DNA of 64,000 nucleotides from contig CAJNDS010000779.1 in NCBI GenBank assembly GCA_905221605.1, positions 1,613,501 through 1,677,500 on the forward strand, in the 5' to 3' direction. The stretch comes from Symbiodinium natans (taxonomy: Eukaryota > Sar > Dinophyceae > Suessiales > Symbiodiniaceae). Positions 58,836-64,000 of this stretch are shown here, piece by piece. Position 1 is the first letter of the stretch. The number at the start of each line of letters is the position of its first letter. The notes under the pieces are model-generated. The model searched no databases, was not told the origin of the DNA, and worked only from the letters and a program-made list of their open reading frames with translations. Made by a program: the position numbers and the translations under genes.

Positions 58836-58869
58836 TAAGCCCCTAAATTGCATTCCTGGGTATCACACG
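58836..58869 (+). CDS. Short exon-like block
   Basis: KPLNCIPGYHT between TTTGCAG and GTGGGA. Confidence 0.45.
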
Positions 58870-58954
58870 GTGGGAGGCCTTTTATTTTAGAGATCCGAAC
58901 ACACATGAAGGACTCTCAATGATCTGGAGATTTTGACCATCCTAGGGAGAGAGA

Positions 58955-59068
58955 GAGGCCCCACAATCGATTTGAAGGGTGTGTCTTCTATAAGCGAACC
59001 TCCCAGCAAACTTTTGCACATGAAGGGGCTTTCAGGGTCTGACTTGTTTGCAAAAAAGGGCCCATAAT
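58955..59068 (+). CDS. Exon-like block, unidentified
   Basis: PTIDLKGVSSISEPPSKLLH, MKGLSGSDLFAKKGP, TAA. The opposite strand is open too. Confidence 0.4.
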
Positions 59069-59228
59069 TTAGATCAACACCCATCTATCTATCAAGAAGA
59101 AGCCTGCTTCGCGAACCCGCACTCCTACCGCCCCACCCAGCCACCCCCCTTGTTGGTGGCACAGGGAGGTCCTTGGGGTCAGGTCCTCCAAGTATGGCCC
59201 CTGCTATATCAGGGGCCGTATTCTAACA

Positions 59229-59281
59229 GGTGCCCTGTACAAGATGTTACAAAGCGACCCTCAGTTGGCACCTGGCTAGGA
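59229..59281 (+). CDS. Short last-exon-like block
   Basis: Behind TTCTAACAG: ALYKMLQSDPQLAPG, TAG. Confidence 0.4.
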
Positions 59282-59384
59282 ACTAATTTAGAAAAATATA
59301 TAATAAAAGAAAATTTGTATATATACAGATATAACCCAAGGGAATAGTAGTGACTTTTACTAAGGTTCTAAGGCACCTTCCCCC

Positions 59385-59465
59385 AGCATCCCCAGGAAAG
59401 GCCAGTACCTGGAGCAGCGGGCCGTGATTGAGAATTCTGATCAGCCGATGCTTGGTCTCATGTAG
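59385..59465 (+). CDS. Exon-like block running into a telomere array
   Basis: KGQYLEQRAVIENSDQPMLG, LM, TAG where the stop is the first base triplet of the array edge. Confidence 0.55.
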   Translation, partial: SIPRKGQYLEQRAVIENSDQPMLGLM

Positions 59466-59572
59466 GGTTTAGGGTTTAGGGTTTAGGGTTTAGGGTTTAG
59501 GGTTTAGGGTTCAAGGTTTAGGGTTTCGGGTTTAGGGTGCAGGGTTTAGGGTGCAGGGTTTAGGGTTTAGGG
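59462..59572. repeat. Telomere-type array (TTTAGGG)
   Basis: About 14 units, several altered to TTCAAGG, TTTCGGG or TGCAGGG. Confidence 0.95.
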
Positions 59573-59744
59573 TTCCCGTTATCATCATCCTATAGCAACC
59601 CCCCCCCCCCAGACAAGTTTTAAGACCCTATTCTAACGATTATGAGAATTACTCATGATATGTATTCCCTTTATCGTTATACTATACTAAGCCTTCCAAA
59701 ACTTAAAACCCTATTCTAACTATTCAGGCCCCTACTTAGTAGCT

Positions 59745-59840
59745 GAGTGAGTACACTTTACACTTTTTGGGCTACTATAATCCCTTATAGAACTGAAAGT
59801 GTACACTTTTTGGGGGCTTATGAACTCAGCAACTAAGCCT
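59745..59840. mobile_element. Inverted-repeat element
   Basis: Arms GCTGAGTGAGTACACTTTACACTTTTTGGG and AAAGTGTACACTTTTTGGGGG...CTCAGCAAC, partly inverted and partly direct. Confidence 0.5.
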
Positions 59841-59996
59841 ATATCACGTCGGTTTCGGTGTCAGGGCGAAAGCAGTGGAGTTCTTCGGGGCTTGGTGGTG
59901 AGGCCGCCAGGGTGCCAATGACAAATCATTAAAGAAACCTTATACCCCAAACCCTAAACCCCAAACCCTAAACCCTAAACCCTAACCCTGCCTGCC

Positions 59997-60074
59997 GCTT
60001 TTGAGATTCCGGTACTGAGACTCTTCCAGCCTTTGCACATGGTTTTCGTGGGACTTTTCCGAAGCGCAAAAAAG
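59997..60074 (+). CDS. Exon-like block, membrane-type
   Basis: FEIPVLRLFQPLHMVFVGLF, RSAKK, then GTCAGA. Resembles the S4-S5/S5 lead of ion channels, but too short to assign. Confidence 0.45.
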
Positions 60075-60132
60075 GTCAGATGGCAAAGGGAACCCTAAAG
60101 CCTTAACCCTTTAAGGGTTTAGGGTTTAGGGT

Positions 60133-60327
60133 TTAGCTTTCCATCTGCTGCCAGCTCAGGATGTCCAGGTATCGGAACTTTGAACGCTTCTTCTTGCAGA
60201 GAGTGTTCCCATTCTTTCTTGCCAGCACCTTTGGCACTTTTGGGGTATTGGCTTTAGGGTTGACGGTTTCCTTAAAACCATCGGGTTGCTCATTTTGCAA
60301 GGGCCGGGGTCTGTGCTGCGTCCTTCA
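60133..60327 (-). CDS. Minus-strand basic last exon
   Basis: On the minus strand: PLQNEQPDGFKETVNPKANT, VPKVLARKNGNTLCKKKRS, KFRYLDILSWQQMES, TAA. The stop TAA is formed by the edge of the telomere array. The + ORF over it (60161-60493) is Cys-rich and weaker. Confidence 0.55.
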
Positions 60328-60507
60328 GTGTTGCAATGAACTTGCGTTTTCCGGCCGTGGGGGGATGTGCGCATTGCGTGAGTCAGACCCGATCGTCTCC
60401 GCTTTACTCGAAATGAACACTCTTGGCCAGGCAGCCTCAGGTGAGAGAACAAGAGAAGGTTCGAAGATGGTCGAAGATTTTCCCAGAGGGTAAACTGAAG
60501 TTGTAAA

Positions 60508-60662
60508 GCCGTTTTCGGGGGATCAAACCTCCCAGAGACCGCGTCGCCCAAGGCAAAGAAATTTGGATTCAGATTGCCTTCGCGGTGTCGCTCTGGGTGT
60601 CAGGGACGATCGTGCAAGAACTCCTTGGCGAAAGGCGCCTTTGTTCTGGCATCATGGGTTAA
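60508..60662 (+). CDS. Exon-like block with membrane helix
   Basis: SRFRGIKPPRDRVAQGKEIW, IQIAFAVSLWVSGTIVQELL, GERRLCSGIMG, TAA. 51 open codons without an early Met. Confidence 0.5.
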
Positions 60663-60999
60663 CATCAAGGTTGTGTGATTTCTGGGGCTCTCAGAACTGC
60701 CATATAGGGCCTGCTCCGTATTGATTGTTGGGCTGGGTAGTACTAGGAGCCGGAGGCTTTCCAGAGTTTGGAAAAGTTCGGGATGGGTGGTGGGGTTTAT
60801 ATTGTTTGTCGCTGGGGAATCAGGGAGAATAAAAGTTTCAGGTGTTTAAAGGCATGTCAACATGATATGGCTTTGACCAGTGCTAGCTCTCCTGTGCTTT
60901 AGGACATATTCCATTGAGGCTCGCGTTCGCATGCATGGCTGTTAAAAGTGGAGCCCGAAACCTTAAACCCCTATTTCACAGATATGTGCATATGTTTTG

Positions 61000-62930
61000 A
61001 CACACACACATATATATATATACACATATGTATATACATATATATACATATATGCGCACTCCCCCCTGGCCTACCAGGAGGCTGTTAAAATCGAATCAAT
61101 ACACCTGTTTCTTACATCTTGTTTCTTACTTACATAAAAATTACATTTATGTATTCGTCTTGTTTTGAATCGAGCAGTATAGATCTAGGCAGTTAGTGCG
61201 ATCAAGTACAAATGCGAACTGTATATACAACGAAGTACCAAAGACCCAATGCACAAGATGAAATATTCATTGCATAGGAATGAAATACTACTCATTACAC
61301 ACTCATTACATACGGAGTTAAGGCGGCAAGTAACTAGTGAAGTCGTTGAATGTGAAACCAATATTAATTCAACACACTGTTGAATAGAATTGCTAAATAG
61401 CCGAAATATAGACACAAACATGTTTTCTCATACTTACATACCAATGAAGTGCCGGTATTGTGAACATATACTAAGGCAGCTCGTGAGCTCATGTCATGTC
61501 AGAATTACTTGGGTTCATGTGTAGTTTGTTGTCAAAAAGCGCATTTCTTTTGTTAATCTCAGAGTCGCCCACCGGGTAATGAAGTACAGCTCTGGGACAC
61601 CTAAACCCTGAACCTAAACCCTGAACCCTAACCTTAAACCCTAAACCCTAAATCCCAAACCTCAACCGCCACTCAGAGGCCGACAAGCCAGCATTTAATT
61701 TTAGCTTTTTGTTGATGCTGTCAAGGCCCTATTAGGAGGATAGCTCTGGTTTGGGGATGCCTCAGGGTAGTTGCATGGTCCCTTAGTATGGGCCCTGAAA
61801 AAGGGGTACCCCTTATCGACCCCTTATAGACCCCTATACACATCGAGGGCCCATACATCAGAACCCTAGGACCACATTAAGGGGCCATGTAGCTTTCCCC
61901 CTTGCGCGCAGTTCTTAGTAGGGATTATAGCACCCCTTAGTATAATCCCTATTCAGGACTACTAGCATAAGGGGGAACATCCCAAAGGATAGCTCTGGTT
62001 TTGGATGTTTTGGGTTCACTTAGGCTAACAACAGAGAAGACTTTGTCCAAGCAGAGAATGCTCTGATCGGCAAATAGTGCCACTTCCAGATCACAATGTT
62101 GATCAGGTGCTTAGCACGAGCTCTGTTTGGTTTACAATCTTTCCGTGTTCATGATGGATTCATTGCATACTATTCAAATACCCATTACACACGAAACATC
62201 CTCCAATGCAATTTCAATGCATTTTCAAGGCTCTTGAATCTAGAGCAGATTTAACTACATCCGCATGTTAATGACGTACCAATGATGTACCATGCCTTGA
62301 AAAGCCAAATTCGCATCGAGAAGCCGAAAAAACATGGTTTTCTTGGAAACGCATAATTGCGACTAGTTTCTTCAAAATCGTGACGAATGTGTTCTGCACT
62401 CATGTCTGTAAACTGGAGACTTTTTTTCAACCGCCAGAAGAAGATATGACACCACCTCGGCCGAACACATGAACAAACGCTTATCATGTCTTCTGTATTG
62501 ATTACGTATGCCTTGGGTTATAATACCAAAATGAGCCATGGAAGATCCGAAAAACTGGGTCCTAAGGGTTTTCGTCTTGAGCGCTGATTCTCTTTTGGCG
62601 CATCGGTTGTCCCTGTAGCTGCCCTTTGTTGTCTTCCAACATTCCGAGCCATCTCAATATTCACATTGGTCACTTTGATTAAGACAAATTATGGCTTCCT
62701 GCTATGTTAGTCAAGGAAAACATGTTGACATTGTTATTCTTTCTCCTTATTTGGGTGGTGGCCCTGTATAATCGTGAAGACGTATGGTTACATGAACTTA
62801 GTTTATATATTTGCCTCCCCCCAAATAATGATCCATCAACCGGGCTACATTATTTGAAGGATTACGAAAGTCCGAATATGCTGTTGAAATCTAGAACTCG
62901 ACTAACACTCTATCTTTGAGACTTGAAACC
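61000..62930. other. AT-rich region nearly free of telomere repeats
   Basis: 61000-61550 and 62000-62930 are visibly AT-richer, with TATATA runs and words such as CACTCATTACA. Only weak ORFs: 62704-62919 + (MLTLLFFLLIWVVALYNRED) and 62251-62487 minus. Elements at 61740-61985 interrupt it. Confidence 0.5.
61740..61985. mobile_element. Two adjacent inverted-repeat elements between direct repeats
   Basis: First element has CATGGTCCCTTA / TAAGGGGCCATG ends and inner TATGGGCCCT / AGGGCCCATA. The second is family H copy 4 (61903-61976). GGATAGCTCTGGTTT stands on both sides (61739 and 61986). Confidence 0.6.
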
Positions 62931-62961
62931 CGTAAACTCCATGAAGCTATTAGACCAGTCT

Positions 62962-63071
62962 TCCCCCCCCCTCTCCCCCCCCCCCTCCCCCCCCCCCCCC
63001 CCTCCCCCCCCCCCCTCCCCTCCCCCCCCCCCCCCTCCCCCTCCTCCCCCCCCCCCCCCCCCCACCCCCCC
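62962..63071. repeat. Poly-C tract
   Basis: C runs with single T and A interruptions; gives Pro-only and Gly-only frames. 63080-63630 holds only weak Pro/Asn-rich frames and degenerate telomere units. Confidence 0.95.
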
Positions 63072-63637
63072 CTGGGGGAAACCCCTTGAACCCTCAAACC
63101 GTTCAACCTCTCACCACTCAACCAGGCTCGAACCAATCGTTAGCCCTTATGGGAAAACCCGTTCCACTTTTGAACCGAAGCTCCAGTCGCTTCCCCCCTT
63201 TAGGCAACCCAGGTAAACCATTAAACCATTATACCGGTCGTCCCCTCCCCCTCCCCCCTATCGGAAAGTCAACAAAGCCATTCAACCAGTACAAATCTAA
63301 ACCCTAAACCCTATGCTGCGAACAGGCCTGCTAAAGCTGGAACCATGGGCCCGTAGTATGGCCCCCATACCCTTGTTCATAGGGATCTGAAGTATGGGCA
63401 TCACACACACATATGTATATATACATATATATCTCCCTTAACCCTAAACTATCAATCCCTAAAACCCTAAACCCCTAGAACCCTAAACCCTAAAACCCTA
63501 AATCCCTAAAACCCTAAACCCCTAGAACCCTAAACCCCAAATTAAACGGGTCCATACTTGGAACCCTAGAAGGCCTGGCAACTCCGGGTTGATGGTGGCA
63601 CCTGTCACGACGTCGCTTGGCCTTGGGGGGGGGCCGT

Positions 63638-63690
63638 GGTTTAGGGTTTAGGGTTTAGGGTTTAGGGTTTAGGGTTTAGGGTTTAGGGTG
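63638..63690. repeat. Telomere-type array (TTTAGGG)
   Basis: Seven near-perfect units. Confidence 0.95.
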
Positions 63691-63860
63691 TAGTGCTCAA
63701 AAGGGTTTGGGGTTTCGGGTTGAGGGTTTAGGGTTTCTTGCTCAAAAGGGTTTGGGGGTTGGGGGGTTTAGGGTCAGGGTTGGTGTAAGGTTTTACAGAC
63801 TTTAAAGGCCCAGTAGGATTGTAGTTCAGGGTTTGGTGAGCAGAGGGGTTATAGGCTTGA

Positions 63861-64000
63861 AAGGGTTTTAGCTGGTCTGTTGTGGCGTCGCTGTACACAG
63901 CAGTGCTTGACCTCCATGGGGTCACATAGCAGAAGCTTCGCTCGCAACCTCGCCCGTGCTAGTGCGAGAGCCGAAGCGCAAACTGCATCTTCCAGAAGAT
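63861..64000 (-). CDS. Partial exon-like block at window edge
   Basis: Minus frame LLEDAVCASALALARARLRA, KLLLCDPME with a GTCAAG donor. A + frame from ATG 63917 (MGSHSRSFARNLARASARA) is also open, so strand is uncertain. Confidence 0.3.

Noticed and set aside
62891-63216. Pro-rich and Gly-rich ORFs near the right end
   Set aside because: Same cause: a poly-C tract.

Overview
The window looks like nuclear DNA of a dinoflagellate. Four observations support this. (1) An exact 16-base match to the 3' part of the dinoflagellate spliced leader lies at 30963-30978, at the head of a decayed cDNA-like gene. (2) Two genes identifiable by protein family, a class III nucleotidyl cyclase and a DnaJ protein, have many very short exons, and their introns use GT, GC and GA donors. 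(3) Plant-type telomere repeats (TTTAGGG/CCCTAAA) are scattered through nearly every kilobase. (4) Short inverted-repeat elements with 4-base target duplications interrupt reading frames exactly, as introners do. I cannot name the genus.

Layout. 0-6.8 kb: short exon-like blocks mostly on the + strand, broken by inverted-repeat elements. 7.0-8.1 kb: a minus-strand patch with one introner and one GC-AG intron. 8.3-16.5 kb: + strand blocks, several bounded directly by telomere arrays. 17.0-18.6 kb: the only long intact ORF, an intronless 531-aa acyltransferase-3 membrane protein. 19.3-26.6 kb: the nucleotidyl cyclase catalytic domain in at least 11 exons, ending in a stop. 26.7-30.9 kb: unidentified + strand blocks. 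30.96-31.69 kb: SL-tagged frameshifted retrocopy. 31.9-32.9 kb: end of an unidentified + strand gene. 34.1-37.5 kb: DnaJ/DnaJ-X exons. 39.5-45.4 kb: Pro/Ser-rich and other blocks, then microsatellites. 46.2-46.9 kb: a huge TAC/CTA microsatellite. 47-60.7 kb: many more + strand blocks, including one introner that splits a clear reading frame at 52.4 kb, plus two minus-strand blocks. 61-63 kb: AT-rich, nearly free of telomere repeats.

What is firm: the cyclase, the DnaJ exons, the acyltransferase, the SL relic, and the target-site duplications of introner families A, B, E and L. What is inferred: most other exon blocks. They were called from an open frame, biased composition and plausible splice sites, and I could not assign them to families. 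Strand and frame are ambiguous for some, and gene boundaries between blocks are unknown. The ancestral substrate of most elements and the role of the telomere arrays as introns are hypotheses that RNA data would settle.
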